Part shown: positions 36,616 to 46,657 of the stretch, piece after piece
How positions within the stretch are numbered: the stretch's first letter is position 1
Layout: every line of letters begins with the position of its first letter
Source of the DNA: Flavobacterium paronense
Lineage (GTDB): Bacteria > Bacteroidota > Bacteroidia > Flavobacteriales > Flavobacteriaceae
Direction of reading: 5' to 3'
DNA: 64,000 nt
Assembly: GCF_030409795.1 (NCBI RefSeq)
Contig: NZ_JAUFQN010000019.1
Location: 62,001-126,000 of the forward strand
Translations under genes and position numbers: made by a program
The notes under the pieces: model-generated
Databases searched by the model: none
The model's input: the letters and a program-made list of their open reading frames with translations, nothing else
Told to the model about the DNA's origin: nothing

Positions 36616-37149
36616 ATGAGTAGTAATAAAGTTATACACGCAATATACAATGATGATGATATCTTAATGGATGCTGTAAAGCAAACCAGAAAAGCGCATC
36701 ACCATATTGAAGAAGTTTTTACACCATTTCCAGTTCATGGTTTGGATAAAGCAATGGGACTTGAACCAACACGATTAGCTATTTGTGCTTTCATCTATGG
36801 ATTAATTGGTTTGACAGTAGCCACGACCATGATGAATTATATCATGATTCAGGATTGGCCACAAGATATTGGAGGAAAACCAAGTTTTGCTTACTATCAA
36901 AACATGCCGGCTTTCGTGCCTATTATGTTTGAGATGACGGTATTCTTTGCAGCGCATTTAATGGTTATCACTTTTTATATGAGAAGTAGATTATGGCCAT
37001 TCAAACAAGCTGAAAACCCAGATGTTAGAACAACAGACGACCATTTCCTAATGGAAGTATCCGTTAAAGATAATGAAGATGAATTGGTGAAGTTTTTGAA
37101 AAGCACAGGCGCAGTAGAAGTTATAGTAGTTGAAATTGATAAGCATTAA
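36616..37149 (+). CDS. actD: Alternative complex III subunit ActD (DUF3341)
   Basis: A 177-residue DUF3341 protein. A soluble N-terminal region (VIHAIYNDDDILMDAVKQTR, FPVHGLDKAMG) precedes two membrane helices near residues 55-80 and 100-125. The C-terminal soluble tail (DELVKFLKSTGAVEVIVVEI) resembles a small ferredoxin-like fold. It is a structural subunit of the complex without cofactors. Confidence 0.92.
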   Translation: MSSNKVIHAIYNDDDILMDAVKQTRKAHHHIEEVFTPFPVHGLDKAMGLEPTRLAICAFIYGLIGLTVATTMMNYIMIQDWPQDIGGKPSFAYYQNMPAFVPIMFEMTVFFAAHLMVITFYMRSRLWPFKQAENPDVRTTDDHFLMEVSVKDNEDELVKFLKSTGAVEVIVVEIDKH

Positions 37150-37156
37150 TATAGAT

Positions 37157-37717
37157 ATGAAAAGTTTACTTAAAATAGCATTTGTATTAGGTATCGTTGT
37201 TTCCTTTTCGTCTTGTAAAGATAATTTGAAACCAAACTACCAATACATGCCCAATATGTATGAATCGGTAGCTTATGAAACCTATTCAGAATCGAATGCT
37301 TTCAATTCGCCATCAGGTTTAAAAGGTAAAGAAGGTCAATTGCCAGTCGATGGATCAATTAAAAGAGGTTTTGTTCCTTACGAAATTCCAAATACCACAG
37401 AAGGGTATGCTTTTTCAAAGACAATTGTAAAATCACCATTAGATTCTACTGCTGTTGACATGAAAAAGGCTGAAGAATTATACGGAATTTACTGTGCTAT
37501 TTGTCATGGAGAAGCTGGAAATGGCATGGGAAAATTAGTGAAGCAACAAAAATTTCTTGGTGTTCCAAATTACAAAGACAGACAAGTAACTATAGGAAGT
37601 ATTTTCCATGTTGAAACGTACGGATTAAATTCAATGGGTTCTTACGCGAATCAATTGAGTCAACAAGAGCGTTGGATGGTTGCGGCTTATGTTCTTGAAC
37701 TTAAAAGCAAATTATAA
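37157..37717 (+). CDS. actE: Alternative complex III monoheme cytochrome c lipoprotein ActE
   Basis: A 186-residue exported lipoprotein: signal MKSLLKIAFVLGIVVSFSSC with a lipobox Cys at residue 20. The single heme site is YCAICHGEAGNGMG, and a distal Met is available in NSMGSYANQL. It probably relays electrons towards the oxidase. A start at 37130 overlapping actD is possible but would put residues before the lipoprotein signal, so 37157 is preferred. Confidence 0.92.
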   Translation: MKSLLKIAFVLGIVVSFSSCKDNLKPNYQYMPNMYESVAYETYSESNAFNSPSGLKGKEGQLPVDGSIKRGFVPYEIPNTTEGYAFSKTIVKSPLDSTAVDMKKAEELYGIYCAICHGEAGNGMGKLVKQQKFLGVPNYKDRQVTIGSIFHVETYGLNSMGSYANQLSQQERWMVAAYVLELKSKL

Positions 37718-37744
37718 TTGTAAAACAAACTGATTGTTATAGAT

Positions 37745-39079
37745 ATGTATACCTTTTCAAGTAAATTAAAAACTTTTTCTTTCATCTTAATGCTTTTAGG
37801 AGCTTTGGGTATTGGTATTGGTTTTATGTCGGCCCCAAAAACAATTCAAGATGTTGAGACTATTCTGAAAGCGGAAGAAGCACATCATGAAGGTGGACAC
37901 GAAGCAGCAGCAACTCATGAAGAAGTAAAGTCTCCGGCCGAAGCTAAAGCAGAACATGAAGAGCATGTTGAACATGTTTTTCATCAATTACAAAATAAAC
38001 CATGGGCTGCATTATATGTTGCCTGTATCTTCTTCTTGTTAATAACTATGGGTGTTTTAGCATTCTATGGTATTCAACAAGTGGCACAAGCAGGTTGGTC
38101 TCCGGTGTTGTTTAGAGTAATGCAGGGAATTACGGCTTATTTACCGGTAATATCAGTTATTTTCTTCGTATTCCTATTGTTGTCAGGATTCCATCTTAAC
38201 CATTTGTTTGTATGGATGAATGAAGGAGTTACTGACCCTAAAAGTCCAAATTATGACGAAATAATTGCAGGCAAATCAGGCTATCTAAATTTTGCTTTTT
38301 GGATTTCAAGAGCGGCTATATTCTTATTAGGTTGGAATTTATACCGTTACTTATCTAGAAAAAATTGTTTGGCACAAGACGCAGCTAGTGATGATGTTTT
38401 CTATAAAAAGAACTTCAAAATGTCAGCAGCATTTTTAGTATTCTTTATCGTTTCTGAATCTATCATGTCTTGGGATTGGATTATGTCTTTAGACCCACAT
38501 TGGTTCAGTACACTTTTTGGATGGTATGTTTTTGCCAGTTTCTTTGTAAGTGGTATTACCGTGATTCAAATGGTAACTATCTATTTAAAATCTAAAGGGT
38601 ATTTAGAGAATGTAAATTCTAGCCATATTCATGATTTATCAAAATTCATGTTTGGTATCAGCGTTTTCTGGACATACTTATGGTTTTCACAATTTATGTT
38701 GATTTGGTATGCTAACATTCCTGAAGAAGTTACTTATTTCAAAACGAGAATAGAAGTTTATAACTTGCCATTCTTTGGTGCTTTCTTTATGAATTTCGTA
38801 TTCCCAATTTTACTTTTAATCAACAGCGATTTCAAACGTATTTTCTGGATTGTTGTTATGGGCGGAATCGTAATCTTGTTTGGACACTATGTTGACTTTT
38901 TCAACATGATTATGCCGGCAACAGTTGGTGACAGATGGTTTATAGGAATTCCTGAAATATCAGCATTATTATTTTTCTTTGGATTATTCATTTTTGTAGT
39001 ATTCAGCGCTTTAGCAAAAGCACCGCTAGTTCCAAAACGAAATCCTTTTATTGAAGAAAGTAAACATTTTCATTATTAA
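37745..39079 (+). CDS. actF: Alternative complex III membrane subunit ActF
   Basis: A 444-residue NrfD-like membrane protein with about ten helices, the second quinone-type subunit of the complex. A His/Glu-rich soluble segment (residues about 40-80, HHEGGHEAAATHEE and onwards) separates the first helix from the rest. Typical blocks are SESIMSWDWIMSLDPHWFST and WYVFASFFVSG. It continues directly into the oxidase genes with a 20-nt gap. Confidence 0.93.
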   Translation: MYTFSSKLKTFSFILMLLGALGIGIGFMSAPKTIQDVETILKAEEAHHEGGHEAAATHEEVKSPAEAKAEHEEHVEHVFHQLQNKPWAALYVACIFFLLITMGVLAFYGIQQVAQAGWSPVLFRVMQGITAYLPVISVIFFVFLLLSGFHLNHLFVWMNEGVTDPKSPNYDEIIAGKSGYLNFAFWISRAAIFLLGWNLYRYLSRKNCLAQDAASDDVFYKKNFKMSAAFLVFFIVSESIMSWDWIMSLDPHWFSTLFGWYVFASFFVSGITVIQMVTIYLKSKGYLENVNSSHIHDLSKFMFGISVFWTYLWFSQFMLIWYANIPEEVTYFKTRIEVYNLPFFGAFFMNFVFPILLLINSDFKRIFWIVVMGGIVILFGHYVDFFNMIMPATVGDRWFIGIPEISALLFFFGLFIFVVFSALAKAPLVPKRNPFIEESKHFHY

Positions 39080-39099
39080 TATTTTAAAGTAAATTACAA

Positions 39100-40284
39100 A
39101 TGACAACTCTTTTGGTACTTATAGTTGTAGTTTTATTGGCCGTTGCCTTGTGGCAGTTAACTAAGATATTCGACTTAACACAAGTTGGCGTGAAGGTTAG
39201 CGATACACAGGTTGCAAGCGATAATGATAATAAAGTAAATGGATATTTAATGTTTGCTTTCTTAGGATTCATTTACCTGACTACTATTTATTGTTTCTTA
39301 AACTATGGACACTTTCCTTTAGTTAGTAATTCGGCATCACAACATGGTCCTGAAGTAGATAATCTTATGATTATCTCGATGACAATTATTTTTATTGCTC
39401 AAACTATTACTCAAGCTTTATTGCATTATTTTGCTTTTAAATATAGAGGAAGAGAAGGTCAAAAAGCACTTTACTTTTCAGATAGTAATAAATTAGAATT
39501 TATTTGGAGTATTATACCAGCTATCGTATTGGCGGTATTAATTCTTTATGGATTGTACGCTTGGACTAACATTATGTTTGTCTCTGAAAAAGATGATAAA
39601 AACGCCGTAGTGATTGAACTTTATGCGCAACAATTTAAATGGACTGCAAGATATTCTGGAGCAGATGATGTTTTAGGAAAAGCAAACGTAAGATATATTG
39701 AAGGTGTAAATAACTTAGGTGTTGATTTATCAGATCCAAATGCACAAGATGATTTCATGTCTTCTGAATTACACATTCCAAAAGGGACAAGAGTTGTTTT
39801 TAAAATTCGTTCTCAAGACGTTTTGCACTCGGCTTACATGCCTCACTTTAGAGCACAAATGAACTGTGTTCCCGGTATGGTAACCAACTTCTCGTTCATT
39901 CCAACAGTTACTACTGCCGAAATGAGAGAAAAACCAGAGATGGTTGAGAAAGTAGCAAACATTAATAGCATCAGAGCAAAAAAAAGTGCCGATTTAGTTG
40001 CAAAAGGTGAAGCCGCCCTTGATCCTTATACCTTTGATTATTTATTGTTGTGTAATAAAATATGTGGTGCATCTCATTACAATATGCAAATGAAAATTGT
40101 TGTTGACACACCAGAAGAATACAAAGCTTGGTTAAAAGAAAATGCGCCAAAAACTATTGTACTAGCGGTTAAAACTGCAGCAGCAGAAGCAAAAGCATCT
40201 GAAGCAGGAGCAACACAAACAAAGGATTCAACAAATGCAGCAAGCAAAGACACTACAGTAGTTGCTCAAGCAGAAATGAAATAA
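39100..40284 (+). CDS. coxB: Cytochrome c oxidase subunit II
   Basis: A 394-residue subunit carrying the CuA electron-entry centre. N-terminal hydrophobic helices and the usual helix hairpin (LEFIWSIIPAIVLAVLILYG) anchor a periplasmic cupredoxin domain: VVIELYAQQFKWTARYSG, DVLHSAYMPHFRAQ (first His ligand) and CNKICGASHYNMQM (Cys, Cys, His, Met). An insertion of roughly 60 residues lies between the last two. The Ala/Thr/Lys-rich C-terminal tail is probably disordered. No heme motif is fused to it, so electrons must come from the Act cytochromes. Confidence 0.95.
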   Translation: MTTLLVLIVVVLLAVALWQLTKIFDLTQVGVKVSDTQVASDNDNKVNGYLMFAFLGFIYLTTIYCFLNYGHFPLVSNSASQHGPEVDNLMIISMTIIFIAQTITQALLHYFAFKYRGREGQKALYFSDSNKLEFIWSIIPAIVLAVLILYGLYAWTNIMFVSEKDDKNAVVIELYAQQFKWTARYSGADDVLGKANVRYIEGVNNLGVDLSDPNAQDDFMSSELHIPKGTRVVFKIRSQDVLHSAYMPHFRAQMNCVPGMVTNFSFIPTVTTAEMREKPEMVEKVANINSIRAKKSADLVAKGEAALDPYTFDYLLLCNKICGASHYNMQMKIVVDTPEEYKAWLKENAPKTIVLAVKTAAAEAKASEAGATQTKDSTNAASKDTTVVAQAEMK

Positions 40285-40310
40285 TTTATAAAATTTAAAG
40301 TTTACCTATT

Positions 40311-42107
40311 ATGTCAGCAGAAGCTCACAATCACGACGAAAGTCACGATCACGAACACCACCATAAAGACACTTTCATTACTAAATATATTTTTAGTATT
40401 GATCACAAAATGATTGCCAAGCAGTACTTAATTACTGGTATTATAATGGGAGTTATTGGAGTTGGTATGTCTTTACTTTTTAGAATGCAACTAGCATGGC
40501 CAGAAGAGTCATTCAAAGTATTTAGCTTTTTTCTAGGAGAAAAAATGGCTCCAAATGGCGTGATGACTAATGAAGCTTACCTCTCGTTAATTACAATTCA
40601 CGGAACCATAATGGTTTTCTTTGTACTTACGGCAGCATTGAGTGGTACGTTTAGTAACTTGTTGATTCCACTACAAATTGGAGCAAGAGATATGGCATCA
40701 GGAATTTTGAACATGATATCTTATTGGTTGTTCTTTCTTTCAAGTGTCGTGATGGTTAGTTCTCTTTTTGTAGAATCAGGACCAGCTAACGCTGGATGGA
40801 CTATTTATCCACCGTTAAGCGCATTGCCACAAGCAATTTCAGGATCTGGAACGGGTATGACTTTATGGTTAGTTTCTATGGCTATATTCATTGCTGCATC
40901 CTTATTAGGATCTTTAAATTATATTGTAACTGTAATTAACCTAAGAACTAAAGGAATGTCTATGACAAGATTGCCTCTAACAATTTGGGCATTCTTTATT
41001 ACAGCTATTATCGGAGTTATATCTTTCCCAGTATTACTTTCTGCAGCTTTGATGTTGATTATGGATAGAAGTTTTGGAACGTCATTCTTCTTATCTGATA
41101 TTTATATTGCTGGTGAAGTTTTACATTATCAAGGTGGTTCTCCAGTATTGTTTGAACATTTATTCTGGTTCCTAGGACATCCAGAGGTTTATATTATTTT
41201 GTTACCTGCACTTGGAATCACTTCTGAAGTTATTGCAACCAATTCTCGTAAACCAATCTTTGGATACAGAGCGATGATTATGTCAATTATTGCGATTGCA
41301 TTTTTGTCAACTATCGTTTGGGGTCACCACATGTTTATATCAGGAATGAATCCATTCTTAGGTTCGGTATTTACTTTTACCACTTTATTGATTGCAATTC
41401 CATCTGCTGTAAAAGCATTTAATTATATCACTACTTTATGGAAAGGGAACTTGCAATTAAACCCTGCGATGTTATTTTCTATCGGATTGGTTTCTACTTT
41501 TATCACAGGAGGTTTAACAGGAATTATTTTGGGAGATAGTACATTGGATATTAACGTTCACGATACGTATTTTGTTGTAGCACACTTCCACTTAGTAATG
41601 GGTATTTCTGCTCTTTACGGAATGTTTGCCGGAATTTACCATTGGTTCCCAAAAATGTTCGGAAGAATGTTGAACAAAAATTTAGGATATGTTCACTTTT
41701 GGGTAACTGCAGTTTGTGCATATGGAGTATTCTTCCCAATGCACTTTATCGGAATGGCAGGTTTACCAAGAAGATATTATACCAATACCAACTTCCCATT
41801 GTTTGACGATTTGCAAAATGTAAATGTTATCATAACAGTCTTTGCTTTAGTTGGTGGAGCTTTCCAATTAGTTTTCTTATGGAATTTCTTTACCAGCATT
41901 TTCTATGGTAAGAAAACAGTTCAAAACCCATGGAAATCTAATACATTAGAATGGACAGCACCAATCAAACATATTCACGGAAACTGGGAAGGTGAAATTC
42001 CTCATGTACACAGATGGCCATATGATTATAGCAAACCCGGACATGATGATGATTTCGTCCCTCAAAATGTTCCAATGCAACCAGGTGAAGAACAACTACA
42101 CCATTAA
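40311..42107 (+). CDS. coxA: Cytochrome c oxidase subunit I
   Basis: A 598-residue heme-copper oxidase core with 12 or more helices. TIHGTIMVFFVLTAALSGTF carries a heme a ligand; FLGHPEVYIILLPALGI holds the CuB His, the proton-channel Glu and the cross-linked Tyr of A-type oxidases; WGHHMFISGMNPF gives two more CuB His; and HDTYFVVAHFHLVMG the remaining heme ligands. The N-terminus is very His-rich (HNHDESHDHEHHHKD). No subunit III gene follows; the operon ends here with a terminator. Confidence 0.96.
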   Translation: MSAEAHNHDESHDHEHHHKDTFITKYIFSIDHKMIAKQYLITGIIMGVIGVGMSLLFRMQLAWPEESFKVFSFFLGEKMAPNGVMTNEAYLSLITIHGTIMVFFVLTAALSGTFSNLLIPLQIGARDMASGILNMISYWLFFLSSVVMVSSLFVESGPANAGWTIYPPLSALPQAISGSGTGMTLWLVSMAIFIAASLLGSLNYIVTVINLRTKGMSMTRLPLTIWAFFITAIIGVISFPVLLSAALMLIMDRSFGTSFFLSDIYIAGEVLHYQGGSPVLFEHLFWFLGHPEVYIILLPALGITSEVIATNSRKPIFGYRAMIMSIIAIAFLSTIVWGHHMFISGMNPFLGSVFTFTTLLIAIPSAVKAFNYITTLWKGNLQLNPAMLFSIGLVSTFITGGLTGIILGDSTLDINVHDTYFVVAHFHLVMGISALYGMFAGIYHWFPKMFGRMLNKNLGYVHFWVTAVCAYGVFFPMHFIGMAGLPRRYYTNTNFPLFDDLQNVNVIITVFALVGGAFQLVFLWNFFTSIFYGKKTVQNPWKSNTLEWTAPIKHIHGNWEGEIPHVHRWPYDYSKPGHDDDFVPQNVPMQPGEEQLHH

Positions 42108-42126
42108 TTCATTAGTACAAAATAGT

Positions 42127-42156
42127 AAAATGCCTTTCCTTCGAAAGGCATTTTTA
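42127..42156 (+). terminator. Terminator of the act-cox operon
   Basis: Stem TGCCTTTC / GAAAGGCA (42131-42138, 42143-42150) with loop CTTC and a following T-tract. Confidence 0.88.
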
Positions 42157-42175
42157 TTTGCAACCAACTTTATCT

Positions 42176-42183
42176 TATATTTG
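42176..42183 (+). promoter_or_regulatory. -7 box of ruvB, possibly leaderless
   Basis: TATATTTG ends only 4 nt before the ruvB ATG, so transcription may start at or next to the start codon. A TTTG at 42157-42160 is a candidate -33 box with a short 15-nt spacer. Confidence 0.6.
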
Positions 42184-42187
42184 TGGT

Positions 42188-43210
42188 ATGAATGAAAATC
42201 TTAATCCAACCAACGATAATTTTAATCCCGAAGAACTTGACCTCGAAAAAAAGTTAAGACCGTTATCTTTTGATGATTTTACCGGACAAGAACAAGTGTT
42301 GGATAATCTAAAAGTATTTGTTGAAGCAGCCAATCAAAGAAGTGAAGCACTTGATCATACATTGTTTCATGGTCCACCCGGATTAGGGAAAACCACTTTG
42401 GCAAATATCTTGGCTAACGAATTAGGCGTAGGAATAAAAATCACTTCTGGACCTGTTTTAGATAAACCTGGAGATTTAGCCGGTTTGTTAACCAATCTTG
42501 AAGAAAGGGATGTTTTGTTTATAGATGAAATTCATCGTTTAAGTCCGATTGTCGAAGAGTATTTATATTCTGCCATGGAAGACTTCAAAATCGACATCAT
42601 GATTGAATCAGGGCCAAATGCCAGAACGGTTCAAATCAACCTAAACCCATTTACACTTGTTGGAGCAACCACACGTTCCGGATTATTGACAGCACCAATG
42701 CGAGCTCGATTCGGAATTCAAAGTCGTTTACAATATTATAACACCGAGCTTTTAACCACCATTGTCCAGCGTAGTTCCAGCATTTTAAAAATGCCTATCA
42801 CTATGGAAGCTGCTATAGAAATAGCCGGAAGAAGTCGAGGAACACCTCGTATTGCCAATGCCCTTTTGCGTCGTGTTCGAGATTTTGCCCAAATTAAAGG
42901 CAACGGTAAAATAGATATTGAGATTGCAAAATATGCTTTAAAAGCTTTACATGTTGATGCTCATGGTTTAGACGAAATGGATAATAAAATTCTAGTTACG
43001 ATAATAGATAAATTCAAAGGCGGTCCAGTTGGATTGTCAACATTGGCAACAGCCGTTTCTGAAAGTGGCGAAACAATTGAAGAAGTATATGAACCGTTTT
43101 TAATCCAGGAAGGATTTATAATTCGGACACCTCGTGGAAGAGAAGTTACCGAGAAAGCCTATAAACATTTAGGCAAAATTAAAACTAATATTCAAGGCGG
43201 ACTTTTTTAA
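42188..43210 (+). CDS. ruvB: Holliday junction branch-migration ATPase RuvB
   Basis: A 340-residue AAA+ motor that, with RuvA, drives branch migration of Holliday junctions. [20 protein letters not shown] starts the domain; [16 protein letters not shown] is Walker [10 protein letters not shown] Walker [20 protein letters not shown] the sensor 1/Arg finger region, and [18 protein letters not shown] sensor 2. The C-terminal winged helix ends [17 protein letters not shown]. An in-frame TTG at 42158 adds residues outside the family. ruvA lies separately near 55.7 kb. Confidence 0.97.
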   Translation: MNENLNPTNDNFNPEELDLEKKLRPLSFDDFTGQEQVLDNLKVFVEAANQRSEALDHTLFHGPPGLGKTTLANILANELGVGIKITSGPVLDKPGDLAGLLTNLEERDVLFIDEIHRLSPIVEEYLYSAMEDFKIDIMIESGPNARTVQINLNPFTLVGATTRSGLLTAPMRARFGIQSRLQYYNTELLTTIVQRSSSILKMPITMEAAIEIAGRSRGTPRIANALLRRVRDFAQIKGNGKIDIEIAKYALKALHVDAHGLDEMDNKILVTIIDKFKGGPVGLSTLATAVSESGETIEEVYEPFLIQEGFIIRTPRGREVTEKAYKHLGKIKTNIQGGLF

Positions 43211-43219
43211 TTTATCATT

Positions 43220-44566
43220 ATGGCTGAAAATAAGAAATACACTTATCCAAAACAGCTTTCGATAGTTAGATTCTTATTAAAAGCAGAAAGTTTTCGGAAA
43301 AATCCAATTCCATTTCACACCAAATTCTTTAATGAATTTGGCGATACTTTCTCTCTGCAAATAGGGAAAACAAAACACGTAATATTATCACGAGATAATG
43401 AGGTGGCTGAATATATCCTCCAGAAAAATCAAAAAAAATATCAGAAATCAAAATTGCAAACACAATTCTTGTCTAAATATTTGGGCAAAGGATTACTCAC
43501 GGTTAACGGAGATTTTTGGTTAAAACAACGACGATTAATACAACCTGCTTTTCACAAACAAAAGATGAATCAGTTGGTTCAAAATATGCAAGAAGCTGTA
43601 ACTTTTGATCTAAAAGATTTACCCGAAGGAAAAGAGATTGCGCTGTTTCCAATAATGAATAGTTTAGCGTTTAATGTGGTCGCAAAATCATTATTTCACA
43701 TTTCTTTTATAGAAGAGAAATTGGATAGATTAAAATTTATTATCGAACAAGTTCAGGATTTTGTAATTAAAGAAATACGGTTGCCCTATAAAGCAGTTTG
43801 GTATAAACTTAGCGGTCAAGTAAAAAAACACCAACAATTGGCTATAGAAAGTGATGCCATTATCAATGAAATTATAGCAAATAGAAAACTTTCAAATCAA
43901 GAGCACAACGATTTGCTAAATATGTTACTCGAAACCCGTTACGAAGATTCAGGAGAAGCAATGGCTACTCAACAACTGATAGACGAAATTAAAATCCTCT
44001 TTATTGCCGGTCATGAAACTACTGCTAATGCCTTAACGTTTACTATGCATCTGTTAGCAAATCATCCCGAAATTCAGCAAAAAGTATTTGAAGAAGTTTT
44101 GGCTGTAGCTTCAGAAACAGATGATGTAGTTGAACAACTTCAAAAGTTGACGTATACTAATGCCATAATCAATGAGTCCATGCGATTGTATCCGCCGGCT
44201 TGGATTACCGACAGAGAAAACATAGAAGACGACACGCTTTTAGGATACAACATCAAGAAAGGAACATTAATCGGAGTTTCTTTTTATGAATTACATCGAA
44301 ATCCAAAGTATTGGAAAGAACCGGAAGTTTTTAATCCGGAAAGATTTTTAGGAGATCAAAAAAAGGAATCTATGACTTATTTTTATCCTTTTGGCGCCGG
44401 ACCACGTATGTGTATAGGTTTTGGTTTTGCCATATATGAAATGGGCTTGACGATTTCTTATATCGTAAAGAAATACAAGATAACATCTCAACATCAAAGT
44501 ATTCAATTCAATCCTTTGATCACTTTAAAACCGGTTGGTGTTTCCGTAACTTTCTCTAAAAGATGA
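43220..44566 (+). CDS. Cytochrome P450
   Basis: A 448-residue P450 without a fused reductase. The oxygen-binding I-helix is [11 protein letters not shown], the K-helix [11 protein letters not shown], and the heme-thiolate loop [15 protein letters not shown], with Cys398 as ligand. The overall sequence recalls the CYP102/CYP4-like group acting on fatty acids or terpenoids, but the substrate cannot be assigned. It lies 9 nt after ruvB and its stop overlaps the queG start (ATGA), so it is probably co-transcribed with both. No ferredoxin or reductase gene is nearby. Confidence 0.93.
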   Translation: MAENKKYTYPKQLSIVRFLLKAESFRKNPIPFHTKFFNEFGDTFSLQIGKTKHVILSRDNEVAEYILQKNQKKYQKSKLQTQFLSKYLGKGLLTVNGDFWLKQRRLIQPAFHKQKMNQLVQNMQEAVTFDLKDLPEGKEIALFPIMNSLAFNVVAKSLFHISFIEEKLDRLKFIIEQVQDFVIKEIRLPYKAVWYKLSGQVKKHQQLAIESDAIINEIIANRKLSNQEHNDLLNMLLETRYEDSGEAMATQQLIDEIKILFIAGHETTANALTFTMHLLANHPEIQQKVFEEVLAVASETDDVVEQLQKLTYTNAIINESMRLYPPAWITDRENIEDDTLLGYNIKKGTLIGVSFYELHRNPKYWKEPEVFNPERFLGDQKKESMTYFYPFGAGPRMCIGFGFAIYEMGLTISYIVKKYKITSQHQSIQFNPLITLKPVGVSVTFSKR

Positions 44567-45492
44567 TTATCAATTCTAAAACAGAACAGTATTCCAAACT
44601 GATAAAAGCAGAAGCCAAGCGCCTCGGTTTTTTGTCTTGTGGAATTTCAAAAGCTGGTTTTTTGGAAGAAGAAGCACCGCGATTAGAGAATTGGTTAAAT
44701 AAAAATCAGCATGGCGAAATGAAGTATATGGAAAATCATTTCGACAAGCGTTTGAATCCAACATTGTTGGTTGATGATGCCAAAAGCGTGATTTCCTTAT
44801 TGCTGAATTATTATCCATCAGAAAAACAAAATTCAGAAAGTTATAAGATTTCAAAATATGCTTACGGACAAGATTATCATTTTGTCATCAAGGAAAAACT
44901 AAAAGAATTTTTGCATACGATTCAAACCGAAATAGGAGAAGTTTCCGGACGCGCATTTGTAGATTCGGCACCAGTTTTAGATAAAGCATGGGCAGCTAAA
45001 AGCGGTTTGGGCTGGATAGGCAAAAACAGTAATTTACTATCACAGCAAGTTGGTTCTTTTTATTTTATTGCTGAATTGGTTGTGGATTTAGATTTGGAAT
45101 ACGACTACGCTACAACCGACCATTGTGGGACATGTACAGCTTGTATTGATGCTTGTCCGACCGAAGCTATCGTCGCGCCCTATGTTGTTGATGGGAGTAA
45201 ATGCATTTCCTATTTCACGATCGAATTAAAGGAAAACATTCCGTTAGAAATGAAAGGTAAAATGGATGACTGGATGTTTGGTTGCGATGTTTGCCAAGAT
45301 GTTTGTCCGTGGAATCGCTTTTCAAAATCGCATAATGAACCTCTTTTTAATCCAAATCCGGAATTAATATCTTTTACCAAAAAAGACTGGGAAGAAATCA
45401 CGGAAGACACTTTTAAAAAAGTTTTTAAAAACTCGGCAGTAAAGCGAACAAAGCTCGAAGGCTTGCAAAGAAATATTAAATTCTTAAAGTAG
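44563..45492 (+). CDS. queG: Epoxyqueuosine reductase QueG
   Basis: A 309-residue cobalamin-dependent Fe-S enzyme for the final step of queuosine synthesis in tRNA, reduction of epoxyqueuosine. The N-terminal domain has [39 protein letters not shown] and [10 protein letters not shown] are diagnostic QueG blocks. Two [4Fe-4S] motifs follow, [12 protein letters not shown] and [13 protein letters not shown]. The common C-terminal HEAT-like domain is largely absent, as in many homologues of this length. Its 3' end overlaps the convergent regulator by 17 nt. Confidence 0.95.
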   Translation: MIINSKTEQYSKLIKAEAKRLGFLSCGISKAGFLEEEAPRLENWLNKNQHGEMKYMENHFDKRLNPTLLVDDAKSVISLLLNYYPSEKQNSESYKISKYAYGQDYHFVIKEKLKEFLHTIQTEIGEVSGRAFVDSAPVLDKAWAAKSGLGWIGKNSNLLSQQVGSFYFIAELVVDLDLEYDYATTDHCGTCTACIDACPTEAIVAPYVVDGSKCISYFTIELKENIPLEMKGKMDDWMFGCDVCQDVCPWNRFSKSHNEPLFNPNPELISFTKKDWEEITEDTFKKVFKNSAVKRTKLEGLQRNIKFLK

Positions 45493-46501
45493 ATTCTCTT
45501 TCAATAATTCCGGTTTCAAGCTCAATAGTCTTAGGATGAAAAGGGAGCAATTCTTTTTTAGCATTTATTTCTTCTAACAATAAACCAAATGATTGAACAC
45601 CCATTTCAAAACTCGGTTGATCAACGGTACTGAGTTTTGGAGTAATTACTTGTGACATAAACCAATTACTAAATCCAATAACTTTTACTTGCTCAGGCAC
45701 TTTAATGTTTACTTCATTAAAATAGGCCAAAACGCCAACAGCAACTAAATCGGTAATAACAAAAACACCATCAACATCAGGATGTTCATCAATTATTTGC
45801 TTTGCGAATTGTTTTCCCTCATCAAAGGTCACATTCTTGCAAGTATAAACTAGCTTCTGATCAAAAGTAATATTGTTTTTCTCTAAGGCTTTTTTGTAAC
45901 CTAAAAACCGATCAATAGCATTTTGAGGATTTACCGGACCACGAATATGAGCAATTTTTTTACAACCTTTTTGTATTAGATGCTCTACCGCATTGAATGC
46001 TGCTTTTCGGTCATCAATAATAACTTTAGAACACGGAATGAGTTTTGAAATCTTATCAAACATAACAAACGGCAGCTCTTTTTTGATAATCTCTTTGATA
46101 TGTTCATCATCATTAGATTCATTTGACAACGACATAATAATACCATCAACTCTTTTATTTATGAGAAGTTCTACTTGCTTTTTTTCTAGCTCTAAAGATT
46201 CATTCGATTGAAGGATAATTACCAAATAGCCATTTTTCTCTGCTTCATCTATGATTCCGTTAATAACATTAGAAAAAAAGTGATGCACCACTTCAGGAAT
46301 TATTAAACCAATAGTTCTAGATTCTTTTGTTCTAAGATTAACGGCAAAACTATTTGGTGTATAACTTAGCGATTTTGCCAAATCTAAAACAGCTTTCCTG
46401 GTTTTTGGACTAACATCAGGATAGTTTTTCAGTGCTTTAGACACCGTAGTGATTGAAATTCCTAAAGTTTCAGCAATTTGTTTAAGTGTTATCTCTCTCA
46501 T
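45476..46501 (-). CDS. LacI-family regulator of the adjacent sugar locus
   Basis: A 341-residue regulator. The HTH is [21 protein letters not shown] (residues about 4-24), the hinge region about 45-60, and the effector domain starts [20 protein letters not shown], with [26 protein letters not shown] near the end. It is divergent from the TonB-receptor gene. Two CGAAAACGTTTTCG palindromes lie 35-69 nt upstream of its start; this is the expected half-site type for LacI-family proteins, so it probably represses the locus and itself. The inducer is inferred to be sucrose or a breakdown product. Confidence 0.88.
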   Translation of the reverse strand: MREITLKQIAETLGISITTVSKALKNYPDVSPKTRKAVLDLAKSLSYTPNSFAVNLRTKESRTIGLIIPEVVHHFFSNVINGIIDEAEKNGYLVIILQSNESLELEKKQVELLINKRVDGIIMSLSNESNDDEHIKEIIKKELPFVMFDKISKLIPCSKVIIDDRKAAFNAVEHLIQKGCKKIAHIRGPVNPQNAIDRFLGYKKALEKNNITFDQKLVYTCKNVTFDEGKQFAKQIIDEHPDVDGVFVITDLVAVGVLAYFNEVNIKVPEQVKVIGFSNWFMSQVITPKLSTVDQPSFEMGVQSFGLLLEEINAKKELLPFHPKTIELETGIIERESTLRI

Positions 46502-46535
46502 TTAACAAATATGATAAAAAAATGTCAATATTTAT

Positions 46536-46570
46536 CGAAAACGTTTTCGGTATTTTCGAAAACGTTTTCG
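46536..46570. promoter_or_regulatory. Two identical LacI-type operators
   Basis: CGAAAACGTTTTCG occurs at 46536-46549 and again at 46557-46570. The centres are 21 bp apart, two helical turns, so two dimers could bind the same DNA face in the regulator/TonB-receptor gap. Confidence 0.85.
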
Positions 46571-46657
46571 ATAAAAATTTCATAATATTATGTTAACTAA
46601 AAATATAATTTCGGAAAATAAATTAACTATAAATACTAATCAAACAATTTACAAAAA

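Noticed and set aside
43220..44566. The P450 as the core of a biosynthetic gene cluster.
   Set aside because: No synthase, ferredoxin, reductase or transporter genes surround it; the neighbours are ruvB and queG.
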